Assembly: GCA_032164245.1 (NCBI GenBank)
Contig: JAVMKO010000007.1
Coordinates: 4,426,371 to 4,490,370, forward strand
DNA length: 64,000 bases
Reading direction: 5' to 3'
Source of the DNA: Sternotherus odoratus
Taxonomy: Eukaryota; Chordata; Testudines; Kinosternidae
Below are positions 33,383 through 45,640 of this stretch, one piece after another. The notes below the pieces were generated by a model, which was given only the letters and a program-made list of their open reading frames with translations, was not told the DNA's origin and searched no databases. The position numbers and the translations under genes were made by a program. How positions within the stretch are numbered: the first letter of the stretch is position 1; each line of letters starts with the position of its first letter.

Positions 33383-34118
33383 GAATCCCAGGCACTGCTA
33401 CAGACTGGGGATCGACTGGTTAAGCATCAGTTCTGCAGAAAAGGACCTGGGGATAGCAGCAGGTGAGAAGCTGGATATGAGTCAGCAGTGTGCCCTTGTT
33501 GCCAAGAAGGCTAACGGTATATTGGGCTGTATTAGTAGGAGCATTGCCAGCAGATCGAGGGACGTGATTATTCCCCTCTATTTGGCACTGGTGAGGTCAC
33601 ATCTGGAGTATGGTGTCCAGTTTTGGGCCATTCACTACAGAAAGGGTGTGGACAAATTGGAGAGAGTCCAGTGGAGGGCAATGAAAATGATTAAGGGGCT
33701 GGGGCACATGACTTATGAGACGAGGCTGATAGAACTGGGTCTATTTAGTCTGCAGAAGAGAACAGTGAGGGGGGATTTGATATCTGCTTTCAACTACCTG
33801 AAAGGGGGTTCTAAAGAGGATGAATCTAGACTGTTCTCAGTGGTGGCAGATGACAGAACAAGGAGCAATGGTCTCGAGTTGTAGTGGGGAAGGTTTAGAT
33901 TGGATATCAGGAAACTATTTCACTAGGAGGATGGTGAAGCATTGGAATGGGTTACCTAGGGAGCTGGTGGAATCTCCTTCCTGAGAGGTTTTTAAGGCCC
34001 AGCTTGACAAATCCCTGGCTGGGATGATTTAGTTGGGGTTGGTCCTGCTTTGAGCAGGGGGTTGGACTAGATACCTCCTGAGGTCCCTTCCCACCCTGAT
34101 CTTCAATGATTCTATGGG
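33383..34118 (+). mobile_element. CR1 LINE 3' part
   Basis: It codes HCYRLGIDWL, SAEKDLGIAAGEKLDMSQQC, ANGILGCISRSIASRSRDVI and [11 protein letters not shown] in one frame for 160 codons, with a stop and frameshift afterwards. The 3' tail TTGGTCCTGCTTTGAGCAGG and CAATGATTCTATGGG close the copy. Confidence 0.92.
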
Positions 34119-34189
34119 ATTCAGTCCAGCACAGCTCAGAACTGCTGTTCCAGTTTTGGAAAAGGACCTGTTCTCAAGGTGGCCGAACA

Positions 34190-34443
34190 CGAAGAGAGTG
34201 ACGAAATCGGATAAAAAGGCTAAAAGAACTTATGAACACTTTTACAGCAGACAGTCAGAGAACTGTTGGGTCTAGAATCTTCTGACCGTGTTCATGTCAG
34301 ATTGGATGGCAAAGGATGGAGAACTCCAGCTGTCATGAAGAAAAAGTATTCAGTGCCCAGTTCGTATGGGATTGAGACCGACAGTAGAGAGTTCACCAGA
34401 AACCGTCAACATCTACAGTTCATTCCTCAGAAAGAATGACCAC
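34190..34443 (+). pseudogene. Gypsy integrase C-terminal relic
   Basis: KKAKRTYEHFYSRQS and then a small barrel-like region, SDRVHVRLDGKGWRTPAVMK followed by SYGIETDSREFTRNRQHLQF, match the end of Ty3/gypsy integrases (typical pattern V+.R..K.W.PA.V, SY.VET..+.(Y/F).RNR+HL). A TGA follows at 34438. The frame shifts between the blocks. No reverse transcriptase is adjacent, so this is a 3' remnant. Confidence 0.7.
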
Positions 34444-35905
34444 CAGAGCAAATCCTAGAGATGGCAGATGCAGAACAAGATCATGACCAAGGATTGCAAA
34501 TCAACCACAGTTAGATGTTGCAACCGGCGGATAGCCAGAGAAGCAAGTAGTTATGCATCCAGGTTGTGTAATTAGAAAACCAGTACAAGACTGAGGTACA
34601 GAGCTTTAAAGACAATGTGATAATGTAAATACTGCCCTTGCCTGTACCCCATTGGGGAAAGAGCATATAGGTCAGCATGCTAGCTGTTCCCTGTGTACCT
34701 TGCAGCACACTCCTGCATGCTATGGAGGAGTCCTGTCCTGCTGTTAGCACAAGAGACCTCCGCAGTTCACAGAGGGTCTGAGTTTCAGGTGTGGTGTCTT
34801 CAGAGCCTGCCCTAAAACGCACTGACCAAAATGAAGGCTGAGTTTCTGAGGACTGACATGGGGCCCCGAGCTAAGGAACAGAGACACCGGGGACCCACTG
34901 AGATGAATTGCACTGGTTCACATTTAAAATCTTCACGGCTCCAACAAACCCAGTGGCGTGGATGAAAAGCATTTGAATGCTGTGGTGTATAAAAGACAAT
35001 GGCTGATCTAGAACCAAACTCAGTCAACTATAACAGCAAGTCCTTTGAGCCCTGGATGCTGCGGAGTGCAACCTTTGTAAAGGCCTTGGGAGCATGATTA
35101 TACCGCAACCACCGAGGCCTGAATTTATCCATCCAGAGAACAGCTGATTCCCCCCTAGGGCAGCCTGCCTGGCTGCACTTGTGACTTGGCCTATTTTTAA
35201 TTTCTTTTATTTATTTTTGGTGCCATCTATACAGATGGACAGAACAGTGCAATGGAGTAGGGGGATGTATAAAGCCAGGAAACTCCAAACTTACTACACG
35301 AATCGTTGGCCTTGATGGAGAATTATTGGGTGACGTCCAATGGCCCATGGTTTGCACGAGACCAGACTAGATGAGTGTGAATTTTTGCACACGTTACATC
35401 TCCCTCATTAGAGAATGCAAAAACATAATGGTGATGTCACTCTTCCCCCCACAAAAACATCACGCACGGTACACCTCACCCGTGCACAGAGATCAATCCT
35501 GAATATTTGCGGAGGATGTAACTGAGGTTTTGCATCATACTAAGAGGGCAGTTAATGTGTTGTGCAACAGATCTTTCAGAAGGCGAAGGAAGGTTTTTTT
35601 GTGACGATGCACAATCTATCACCACGAGTTGAACTGTGCTACAGTAGAATTAACAGCTTAGAGGCGTCCTCTAACTTGCTATTTCCTTGTTTATAAGAGT
35701 TTGCACTGGGGGCAGGGGTATGTCAGATTTACCCTCGGTCTCTTTTAAACAAAGATTTGGCTTATCTTTGTTTAACACCCACCCACACCCACAATGCATA
35801 ACGAAAAACAAGTAACTTTGAATCAGGAGGTTGTGTCATCATACAGCTAATCAAAGAAGAAGGTATGTTATTCCTTTAAAGATAGGTTCAGAACTGAAAA
35901 TGTTC
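34444..35905. other. CHRNA8: CHRNA8 intron 8, no gene
   Basis: Probably includes the 3' end of the gypsy remnant. A purine-rich GGAGTAGGGGGATG at 35254 could be its polypurine tract. Otherwise unclassified. Confidence 0.35.
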
Positions 35906-35913
35906 CTGTATTG

Positions 35914-36225
35914 CAGGGGTCGGCAACCTTTCCGAAGTGAAGTGCCGCGTCTTCATTGATTCACTCTAATTTCAGGTTTTACAGGCCAGTAATACATTTT
36001 AACGGTTTTAGAAGGTCTCTTTCTATAAGTCTATAATATAGAACTAAACTGGTGTTGTATATAAAGTAAATAACATTTTAAAAATGTTTAAGAAACTTCA
36101 TTTAAAATTAAATGAAAATGCGGAGCCCCCCCGGACCGGTGGCCAGGACCCGGGCTGTGTGAGTACCACTGAAAATCCGCTCGCGTGCCGCCTTTGGTAC
36201 GCATGCCATAGGTTGCCTACCCCTG
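35914..36225 (+). mobile_element. Non-autonomous hAT element, copy 2
   Basis: 312 bp with termini CAGGGGTCGGCAACCT and AGGTTGCCTACCCCTG, inverted with one mismatch. The target duplication is CTGTATTG at 35906-35913 and CTATATTG at 36226-36233. Internal text is about 85-90% like copies 1 and 3. Confidence 0.92.
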
Positions 36226-36233
36226 CTATATTG

Positions 36234-37616
36234 TGTATATAGGGAAGCACAAAGGATTTAAATGAATAACTATTGCATGATTAAAACATGGTAAGCAAAG
36301 AAAGCCCTACATAATTACATGCATTGCTTATCATTTGGATTAGAGTAGTACAATTAGAGGAACAATTGATGTCAGTTGGGGGCTTTTCTCCAAAGGATTC
36401 AGCCTCCCAAGGGGACATGGAATAACAATGCTAATAGAATATAAACTGCACTTTCATAAACATTGTGTATTACGTACAGGCACAAACCACACGCAGATTT
36501 CAAAAAGTGACTACCTTAACAGGCTCCTAAATCTGGATTTAGACAACTAATATATGGCTTTATTCTCAGAAGTGCAAATCACCCAGCAACTCCTGTTGCC
36601 AGCACTTCTGAAAATCAGGGCAATAATTTAGTTCCCTAAATTGGGACATGACCCTGGCTAACTCAAGGCCCTTAGTTTTTAAGCTATCGGTCACAGACTG
36701 GACTATATGGACCATCCTGCACTGTAGAGTAACGGAGACGCTGGGGTTGATCTTCCACCCTGCTGCACCGGTTCCGCCCCAGGGAGCCAAGGGCAACGGA
36801 TCATTGTTGGGCTGGAGAGCGAGCCTGCCCTGCACTCCAGCCCCTGTCCCACTCCCACTCCAAGCTTGTTCAGGTTCTAGTTTTTCTGACACGGCCCTAA
36901 ATACATGTGAGGGGACAGGCCCGCAGCTGCTGTACTCTGGCATACCCTGAAGCAGAGGACATGCCCTGACATCTCCAAACAAACCTTGGGCATTTCGCTG
37001 TAGTCCCCCGTTCGGTGATACAGGAGGTTGTACTATACGGCCATACCCATCCCATAACAGCCATTCTAACTGGCAAACTATTTCCCTCTCTTTTATAGAA
37101 TTTCCCACACAATCTAGGAGGACCATCCCCTTGCCTCAGACCTTAGTTTTTCCTGGGACGCTGACACATCCTCTATTGATTGCAGTCATTTGCTAGTTGT
37201 GGTACCTCTTCCCAGGTGGTCACTGTCTTCTGCCTGTTCTTCCTTGGTCTTCCACACTCTCTTTCCTCCCTGGAGTACCCCATTCACTGCTCGCTTAGCA
37301 TGTCTCCCCTCTTCCAAACAGGGCCTACGTCCCAACCCCCTGAGCCTTCTCTCTTTGGTGACCTTTTCTAAACTCCTGCTCTGTTGGTCCCCTGACTCTC
37401 AGTTTAGTTACTTTGTCTTTCTATGAAATGTGGGAGATCTTCCTCAGCCATCTGGGATGGGCAGTCTTCCATCTCCTTTGGTTAGCCACTGTCATTGGCC
37501 AACTCTCTGCTCTGTACAGTCGCATGGTATAACTTGACCTGTAGTTTGGTGCAGTGACCTCTGTTTGACCACAGGTTGTTTATCTTTTCAAAGGCAGTGT
37601 TTGCTTTTCCTAATCT
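36234..37616. other. CHRNA8: CHRNA8 intron 8, no gene
   Basis: The 186-codon minus frame at 36566-37126 shows no domain and is judged spurious. Nothing else recognised. Confidence 0.4.
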
Positions 37617-38000
37617 CAAAGAATCATAAAATATCAGGCTTAGAAGGGACCTCAGGAGGTCATCTAGTCCAATCCCCTGCTCAAAGCAGGACCAATCTCC
37701 AACTAAATCATTCCAGCCAGGGCTTTGTCAAGCCAGGCCTTAAAAACCTCTAAGGAAGGAGATTCTACCACCTCCCCAGGTAACTCATTCCAATGCTTCA
37801 CCACCCTCCTAGTGAAAAAGTTTTTCCTAATATCCAACCTAAACCTCCCACTCTGCAACTTGAGACCATTACTCCTTGTTCTGTCATCTGCCACCACTGA
37901 GAACAGTCTAGATCCATCCTCTTTGGAGCCCCCTTTCAGGTAGTTGAAAGCAGCTATCAAATCCCCCCTCGGTCTTCTCTTCTGTAGACTACACAATTCC
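37617..38000 (-). mobile_element. CR1 LINE 3' fragment
   Basis: Minus-strand text reads [40 protein letters not shown] and [20 protein letters not shown]. The TTTTATGATTC-type tail sits at 37617-37635, so the 3' end is intact. Confidence 0.92.
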
Positions 38001-38230
38001 TGTATGAATCTCTCTCTCATGAATCTCTCTCTCACAGCCACCTTCAAATGTCATCACATTCCCAAAATGGCAGAACTCTGCCTGTTTGATTTCTTTTCCA
38101 TCCACATGCACCTTTGTATCTGTTGTGCAGTTTCCTCCCTTCATAATCTTGGTCTTGTTTGCATTTGCTTTCAATCCAATTTTTGCCGCTTTCTGTTCTG
38201 TCTCTCTGGGTAAGGGCAATCGTTCCATTC
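38001..38230 (-). mobile_element. Non-CR1 LINE reverse transcriptase fragment
   Basis: The minus strand codes AAKIGLKANANKTKIMKGGN and [20 protein letters not shown]. This G(L)K.N..KTK.M … F.(Y/H)(L/F)G pattern is the RT thumb border of other non-LTR retrotransposon clades. It abuts the CR1 copy, so one is inserted next to or into the other. Confidence 0.6.
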
Positions 38231-38659
38231 CACCTCTGCCGGTGCCATTGCTTTCCCTAGGATATGTTAATCACATTAATGTTAAGGAATAGCTGTTATT
38301 ACTGATTATTTATAACCCCCCATTGGATAGCATCAGCCATTCTATTTGCTAGGTGTCTGCTGGTAATTCAGTACCTGATGCATTTCTAAAGGCCCAGGGA
38401 CTCGTGCCTACAACCTCCAGATGCTGAAGCACCTGCCTCGGTACTACGCTACATATTATGTTTCTTCTAGCAATAAAAAGACAAAAAAAATTACCTCAGG
38501 CCTAGGAAAGCCAGGACCTCACTCTGGAAAGAGACTGCCTCCCCTTCTGTGCCTTGGAAGCAGCCAGTCAAATGTTACAGAGATGCTAAGGAAACAGCCT
38601 GTGTTTTGAGCCTATAATAAGATTGGCTAGCAGTCACCAATATCCCATCGACCTCTTTA

Positions 38660-38745
38660 TAGAATCATAGAATCTCAGGGTCGGAAGGGACCTCAGGAGA
38701 TCATCTAGTCCAACCCCCTGCTCAAAGCAGGACCAACACCAACTA
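38660..38745 (-). repeat. CR1 3' tail fragment
   Basis: AGAATCATAGAATCTCAGGG and TCATCTAGTCCAACCCCCTG give the complement of a CR1 3' end. A short 5'-truncated copy. Confidence 0.9.
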
Positions 38746-40025
38746 TGTTTTAGAGAGATCTCAAAGCATTTCCCCCATCCACACCTAGGTGCAAAAGGAA
38801 TCCCAGGGAAGTCAAAAGGCCCCAGAGCAAGTCAGCAATAGAAGCGAGGTCTCCTGGCTCCTCGGACATCGTTCCCATTCCTGTCCCATGCAGCCACCCA
38901 GGGGAGGGCAGTGAAAAGAAGGGTCTTGGTTTTTGAGGTTAAAGCTGCATAGAAATGACCCTGGGGTGCAGCAGGGGTGGCCTGCAGTTTTTGCTTTCAA
39001 CGCCATGCTCAACATGACAATCAGTCTTACTTCCTCCACTCCTGCAGGCTGTCAAATCAGGCATCCCTGCTGGGTGTTCTCTTGCACTGGCAATGACTAC
39101 ACTGCTGAGAAGGCTGTTGGCCTGGGTTCCTTTGGTCACATCCAAAGACAAAAGCTAGGCATTCAGAATGCCGCGTGACTAGGCTGCGCCTGTCTCCTTT
39201 TACCAGCCAACGAAACTGCTTTACGCACAATCGTATTGCCCGCTTTCCAGCCCAGCGTATGAAAAGCAGTCCTACGTTGCTGAGCTGGTTTGCAATACCC
39301 TGACACACACAGCCGTGGACAGAGAGCCTCCACGCTGAAGTTCTTCCTGTGGGTTTGTCAGGTACTTTGCTTATTTTAGGGCTTGACCGTGACCTGTTTA
39401 ATGACCAGTGTAGTGGAATGAGTGGGCACACGGTGCCTCGTTATTATTCCCCTGCATGGACTTCCTGTACCACAGGGCTGCCACCTCCCCTCCCACCACA
39501 CAGCTGGGCAGAACCTTGGCTCTTCCCCCCAAAGCATGGGGCAATGCTCATGTGCTGGGATGCCAGGACAGTGAGGTAGAGAGTTGGCCTAGATTACCTC
39601 TTCCATGGACCAAGATGGGGACCGAAGAACCAGATGGCGTCTCAGTCACAAACCTGCCCCTGCTCCGGGAACGGTGCAACTACATGCTGCCTCTTTTCAG
39701 GGCTCGGGGCAGATCCAGCCCTTAATATAGTTTTCTTATGTAAACAATTCTCCTGTATCTGATATAATTCTAGAAATGTCCACCGCTTGTCCTTTGCCAT
39801 GACCGTTTAATTAGCCAGGGGGTTGTGGGGACGCCTGTATTCAGAGGGCCCCTTCTGCTGCTGATCAGGCACTAACAGAGCCCACGCCTGGTGTTTCTTT
39901 TCAGGGGCTCGGCACTGTTTTCGGTCTGGAGGGGAAGGTCACTCTCACAGGGGGGCGGCACAAGACAACAATCAGGACAGCAATTTCTAATCAAACTCCT
40001 CTCCTCTTTATTTTTTTAATTGCAG
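38746..40025. other. CHRNA8: End of CHRNA8 intron 8
   Basis: No repeat or gene recognised. The last 50 bp form a pyrimidine-rich tract before the exon 9 acceptor. Confidence 0.45.
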
Positions 40026-40135
40026 CTCAATATTTTGCAAGTATCATGGTCATCGTTGGTCTCTCGGTGGTGGTAACGGTCCTGGTTCTTCAGTTTCATC
40101 ATCACGATCCACAAGCAGGAAAAATGCCCCAGTGG
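40026..40135 (+). CDS. CHRNA8: CHRNA8 exon 9 (TM3)
   Basis: This 110-bp exon codes [19 protein letters not shown] and the end of TM3 ([11 protein letters not shown]), then the first residues of the cytoplasmic loop, KMPQW. The upstream intron of 7.6 kb ends in a TTGCAG acceptor; the donor is GTAAGT in phase 0. HHHDP is shared by alpha-7 and alpha-8. The retained intron reads on in frame for 67 codons to a stop, but nothing suggests that is used. Confidence 0.96.
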
Positions 40136-41604
40136 GTAAGTGGCTTCAACATGTACCTATCCAGTAACAGGAAATACAGGACTCTTCTTGCCATTGATGT
40201 GGTGGGCCCACACCTTGTAATCAGCTCCACAATTGTGTTTGAACAAAACAGGTGTGATCTCGCCATGCTGGCTCCCTCACTTAGGAAACAACCCCACACC
40301 CCAATAATGTGGGTGACCATTAAAAAGGCATTTTAATGGTCATTAGGCTTCCTACTGGCAGATCCAAATTTCACAACTGGTCCCTTAATCTGTCCTGGGC
40401 CAACCCAACGCCTCCGGTTCAACTCAGCCAGTCTTCACGGGGAGGCGAAATCCTGGCCTGAGCTGAGGAGCCAGGCGTGCGGAAGGTGAGAACTGCCCTG
40501 GTGCAGCTGAGGAACGCGCGCCCTGCCCCAATTTGGGACTGAGGGTAGCTCTGACCCAACGTGCCGGAGAGATGAGCTCATCAGCATTGTGACGTCTCTG
40601 GTGATGCCTCTCTGCACTGAATGGCTGTGGAAGCCTGGGCTACCCCTTCCCCTCCCACTGCTAGAGCAGGTCAGGGTTTGTTCTGGGGCTAGATGAAGGA
40701 TTTCAGCCTGCAGGCATGTCACAGTCTCAAAACCAGCCCTTTGCAACCTCCTCCTGGCATTGGCCAAGATGGCCAGCCATCCGTCTAGGAGGGGGAGCTT
40801 GACGGGTGGGAGGAAGTCTGTGACTACAGGCGGTCGTTTCCTTTCACTGCTACACTCACGCATATGGGCAGAGTTCCTCTGGAGGGTGGCCACTGACTCC
40901 TCTGCAGAGCCGGGGGGGTTATCCTCAGTTCTGGGCTCAGTGGTTCCCTCTCGATCCCTCATTTTGACTCCGTGACCTACACCCCGATTCCTGGCTGTAC
41001 CTCCCTGGTAGTAGAGTAAGTCCTGGTGCTGTGGCCCCTCCCTCTTCGGAGGGCACCATGTTCCCTCACATCGCTGGGCTCTGCCCACCAGTTCCAACTA
41101 ATCAGACAGGCCGGGGCCTTTCAGGAGAAAGAGATGCTCTTCAGATGTTCAAGTAAAAACCCCAAAGACAAAACCAAACACAGTTTTTCTCTCACTGTTT
41201 CTCCTGGGGAAGACTTTTCAGGGTGCATTTTGCCTGATTAAAGAGGAAAGCAGAAGTGAAAACAAATATCCACCACCAATTGGTCTAGACCGATTTTCCT
41301 CTGTCACGGTGATAAATTACTCTGACAAGATGGAAAAATGTCACACAAACCCACCAATGTCACCTTGACACGACGAAATACACAACAGATTTGGGTGAGC
41401 GGAGCGGGACACTCCCTGTATCCCATTTCATTTGCTCCAAAAATACCCCAGGGTGTTAATGCAAATTTAAAACAAACAATGAAAAAGCTGGTAGCTGGGC
41501 ATGCTCATAATGATTTCTTAGGCTAATTTCATGTCATTTAAAATCATTGTCTTACCTTCCAGACAGGGCCACATCCTGTTATAGGGGCTCAGGGAGGAGC
41601 TGGG
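40136..41604. other. CHRNA8: Start of CHRNA8 intron 9
   Basis: No exon recognised. A 220-codon minus frame at 40435-41097 and a plus frame at 40760-40975 (LLHSRIWAEFLWRVATDS near its middle) have no recognised domain. They may be an old retroelement piece. Confidence 0.35.
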
Positions 41605-42115
41605 TCAGTCTCTCTCTAGCTGTGGAGGGAGAAGGACCTGGCTGCCTGGGAGAAAAGGTTACCTGGTATGGAGCAGGGCTGGGGAAAGGTAAGAGTAGCT
41701 GGGGAGCTCCAGCCCGGCAACTCCCCAGGCTGAGGCCTCGATAAAGGCCTATGCGCGTACCGGGGCTGGGAGGTGCAGCCTGGGGTTAGGCAAAGGCAGC
41801 AGGTCCTAACCGGTTGCTGATGATGAGTGGCCATGACAGACTGCAGTCTGCCCCAGTGAGTGAGGGCTAGATGACGACTGGCAGTAGTCACTGAGGCAAG
41901 GTGGGTATAGAGGGTTCCCTGGGGAGGGGAGACCCAGAGTGTGGGGGCTGCCGGGGAACAGAACCCCAGGGTAAGGGGCACCGAAGTCCAGGAGGAACAC
42001 GGGGCCTGAGGCAGGCAAGACACCAGCCAGAAGGCGGCGCTCCGGAGCTGGACAAGAGCTAATTCCCAAGACAACCAGCAGGAGGCGCCACGCCGGTGAG
42101 TCTTCACCTTGCTCC
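41605..42115 (+). mobile_element. Old diverged LTR related to the triple-zinc-knuckle family
   Basis: It aligns in order with the second half of the LTRs at 13627 and 15375. Shared blocks include GGCAAGGTGGGTATAGAGGG, TTCCC(C)TGGGGAGGGGAGAC, GGAGGAACACGGGGCC and ACAACCAGC(A/G)GGAGGCGC. Many indels show it is much older. The 5' part and internal region are absent. Confidence 0.75.
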
Positions 42116-45100
42116 GCCACCCATGAATCCATGTGCTGAGAGCAGTTGTACCGCGGCCCAGGTATGACACCTGCATATTCTGCCTTAATGAGAACTTTGG
42201 CTGGCTGCCCTGGGGAATGTCTTCACCAGGCTCGGGACCCGCCTGACCCTCCAGGGGCTCTAACCACTCATCAGTCCCATCCAGACACCCTCTGATCCTT
42301 CTGCGAAGCGTGAGATGAAGCTACAGCAGTTTCAGCCACTGAGGAGCCAGAGTGGAGACCCTATTTTGGTTGACTAAATTTCCTGCGTTAGCATGGTTGG
42401 CCACACCGAGAAGCTTTAGTAACTTAGCAGGCCTTATTATAAGCCTCCACTAGTGGTGCGTGAAACCAGCCTCTCAATGGAGGCATTATCTTTGTGGGGA
42501 CCAGGCAACTCCCGGAGAACTCTTCCCTCCATGGATGTGATCCGACGTGGCTTCTGGTCACTCAGCTCTGGGAGCCTCCAGAGTGCGGAGAGGGAATATT
42601 TGGCGGCTGTGGGACGTCATAGAATGAGGTTCTCCTTCCAGCAGATAGCTGTGCTGGCATCTCCTATCCATGCATCGGCCTTGAAGCCCTGAAGCCCCAG
42701 CCAGACCTGATCAGCACTCTCAGCATCAAGAAGGTTGTGGATACGTCAGAGTTGGGACCCACACCCGCTGCTGCAGAGCTTCCAATAGCCCCAGGGATGA
42801 CCCTGCACTAGTACCTTGGGGCAAACTGCCTTGAGGCTCACGCCAGTGAAGTCACCCACGGACACAGCAGTGCTGGTTGTGATGAGGGCCCTACCTAGTT
42901 ACAGGAAAGTCAAATGCTTACAAGGGATACAGAAAAACAGACAGTTTTGACCCCTATCCTATCCTGCTGAGATGACCGACCTTTTCCCAGCTCATTAGAA
43001 GGGGGTTAAAAGATCCCTTCTGAATGGAAGACTGCCTGGGCATAGGCCAGTGCTCCTCCATCCACTGCCGGAGCAGTAAATGAAGGATCTGTGTTTCCTT
43101 CCAGCCGTGTACTAGGAATGTGTTAGTGACTGAGGTTCCCGGGTCAGCTGTTCATAAAGTGAGAGCCTGGCTTGGGCACTAGCTGAGGATCTAGCAAGTC
43201 TAGGTGCTGCTCCTAGCTCTGCCACTGCTTTGCTGTATGCCCTTGGGCAAGTCACTTCACCTCTCTGTTTTAGCTGTTTAGACTGTAAGTTCTTTAGGGC
43301 AGGCATTGTCTCTGCCTAGGTCCAGCACCTAGCAAAGGGAGGCCCATCATGATTATTTGCACTGCAGTAGAGCCTACATGAGAGCCAGGGCCAGACTGAG
43401 AATGAAAAGGCAGGAGTGCCGCAGTTGTACTGAGGAGGACATCGCCAGGAGAATGAGCAGGAGTTTAACTCTCTGCATACAAATACAAAAGTTTTGGCCA
43501 TTGGGATTCCTGGCACATCAGCACTGGTTTTTCTCGTTGCCTGTTGCAGTCTCGGTTACATTTTTCTTCCCGAGATAGCCCTGCAGCTTTTTCCCTTGGT
43601 AAGAATGTGAATCTATTAAGATGGTTATCCGCAGAGAAGAGGAAATTGCTTACCTGAAACTGTTGTTCTTCGCAAGGCGAATCTCCTTGGATTCCCTGCT
43701 GCTCACTCATCATCCTCCCCTCCGCACCGAGGGGGCTGCACATTTTGATTCCTCTCTGTTCCACAGGGTGGGATTATTTTCACCTCCTGCTTCAAAGGAA
43801 TTGACAGCTGGTGAACCAGGGGCAGGCCAGGGACAGCACAAAAGACACCTGGCTTAATTAGCTGCACTAGTCACTAGCTCCTGCTTTCCTGAGCCAGGAA
43901 CTAACTTTCCCAATTGTGCACGTTCCTTGCCCTTCCTGAGAGCGGTCACTCCACTGTACTCCTGTCTGGTTCATTAGGAGACAGAAGAGGAGAGGACCTG
44001 AGGGTTAGGTCTGAACCTAGCCATATAAGATTGTGGGTTTTATAAGCACCAAGCATGCAGGAGAGCCTAGAACAACTGGAGCGCTCTCACTCTCTGTTCC
44101 TCCGGCCTGCAGGGTGCTATATGGCCCAGGCCTTTCCACTGAACCAGGGGGTTTGCCAAGGCCAAGATTTTCAAACGTTGGAGTCTAAAGTCAGGCTCCT
44201 CAGCTGGTGTGCAGGTGACTAACAAGCAGCGGCTGCTGGGTGCTTAGCAGCTTTGAAAGCTGGCCACCGATCTGACCCGCAAGAACCCGAATGGTGAGTG
44301 CTTGCGGAACTCCTGCTCCAAGGATTAGTCACCTGGGACAGAGCTCCCAGCCACCCGGATGTGACGGGCCAGCCCTGCACTACCGATGGGCAGCAGGAGG
44401 GCGAGAGATGGGAGTGCACGGCTGGGGGAAGGCTGGGTTTGTAGGACTCGGGAGCATCCCTGCTCTTGGGGAGAAGCCGGCCTCAGATTAGAGCCACAAA
44501 GAGAACGTACAAAACTAGCCCCTCACTTCAGCACTCCACTGCCCAGGGCAATCCACAGCCCAGCGTTAGGCAGCAGCCGGGCTCCCTATACAATGTCTGG
44601 GGAGAGTTGGACACCTCAGAACGGGATTCACAGAAGCCAAGAAGAAATGCCGAGGAGACAGGAGGCGCCAATGGTCCATCCCTCAATGAGAGCTGGGCTG
44701 GAGGGAGGTGTCTGTCATCACTCCGGAGTCCCAGCACTTCCTTGCAAAGAACTGCTCTAAGGCAGCTTCTGAGAAGCTGCCGGTGAGACAGGTCGGGAGA
44801 CACCTCCCTTGAGACTTCCAGTAGGGTATGGGCAGGAGTGAGGCACCAGGGTTTGGTGGCTTCTGAGCCTGGGTTCTGAGGATTTAAAGGGCCAGTTCAG
44901 GTGGGTCAATCCCTTTGTGGATCTAGCCCCTGGAGGTCCGTGTGGGGCTCAGACCGAGAGCAGCAGCCTACGGTGTGGACGGGCTGTTACGCTGCTGGGA
45001 AAGGCTGCTGTCTGGAGGGGACTGCGGTGCTGCAGATGGCCGTCAGCCAACCCAGTGAGGTTAAAAAAGCCCACAAATAGGTGCACAAGAACCTAGAACT

Positions 45101-45640
45101 GTCATGCCAAGACTGCTTTTACTGGCTGCCATGCAGGCACAGCTATCAAACCAATTAGCAGTGATGAGAGACTGGGTTAATTACTGAATATCAATGTGGT
45201 TCTCAGGGCTAATGGTATTAGACTGAAAAAAACAAGAGACACCCCCCCATTTCTGGTGAATTTATTCATGCACTAGAAATGCCCCTAAATCGGCTTCCCT
45301 GACTCAGAAGTTACAGATGCCGATTCTCCACGCAGTCAGCAATTTGGCTTGACGGCAAAACATTGTTTTCACTGAACTAAGGGACTGACCTGAGTTTTTT
45401 TGGCATATCCAAGATCCATTAACATCTTCAGATTGGCCCACTATAGCATGTCATGATTTCACTGCTCAAGAGTGACTCTCTCAATGACCTTGTCAAACTA
45501 TTTTTAGCAATTGAAGGCATTCATTTGGTCTTGTGGCTCTGTAAAGTCACAGTGTCAGTAACTAGCCGGAGGAAACAGTTCAGTAAAACGGAGGGAATTG
45601 TTCTTTTCGCTAGGTTATTGTTTTCTTCTCAGGCGAGTGA
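42116..45640. other. CHRNA8: CHRNA8 intron 9, mixed repeats
   Basis: A MIR-like SINE lies at 43195-43345 (CCTTGGGCAAGTCACTTCAC, TTTAGGGCAGGCATTGTCTC). A DIRS-terminus-like relic lies at 43636-43720 (ACCTGAAACTGTTGTTCTTC). The rest, including frames at 44291-44803, has no recognised content. Confidence 0.5.

Noticed and set aside
40136..40336. Intron-retained extension of CHRNA8 exon 9
   Set aside because: A strong GTAAGT donor and an in-phase exon 10 make normal splicing far more likely.
40435..41097. 220-codon minus-strand frame in CHRNA8 intron 9
   Set aside because: No domain, no splice context and no start context; GC-rich sequence readily gives chance frames. May overlie an old retroelement piece.
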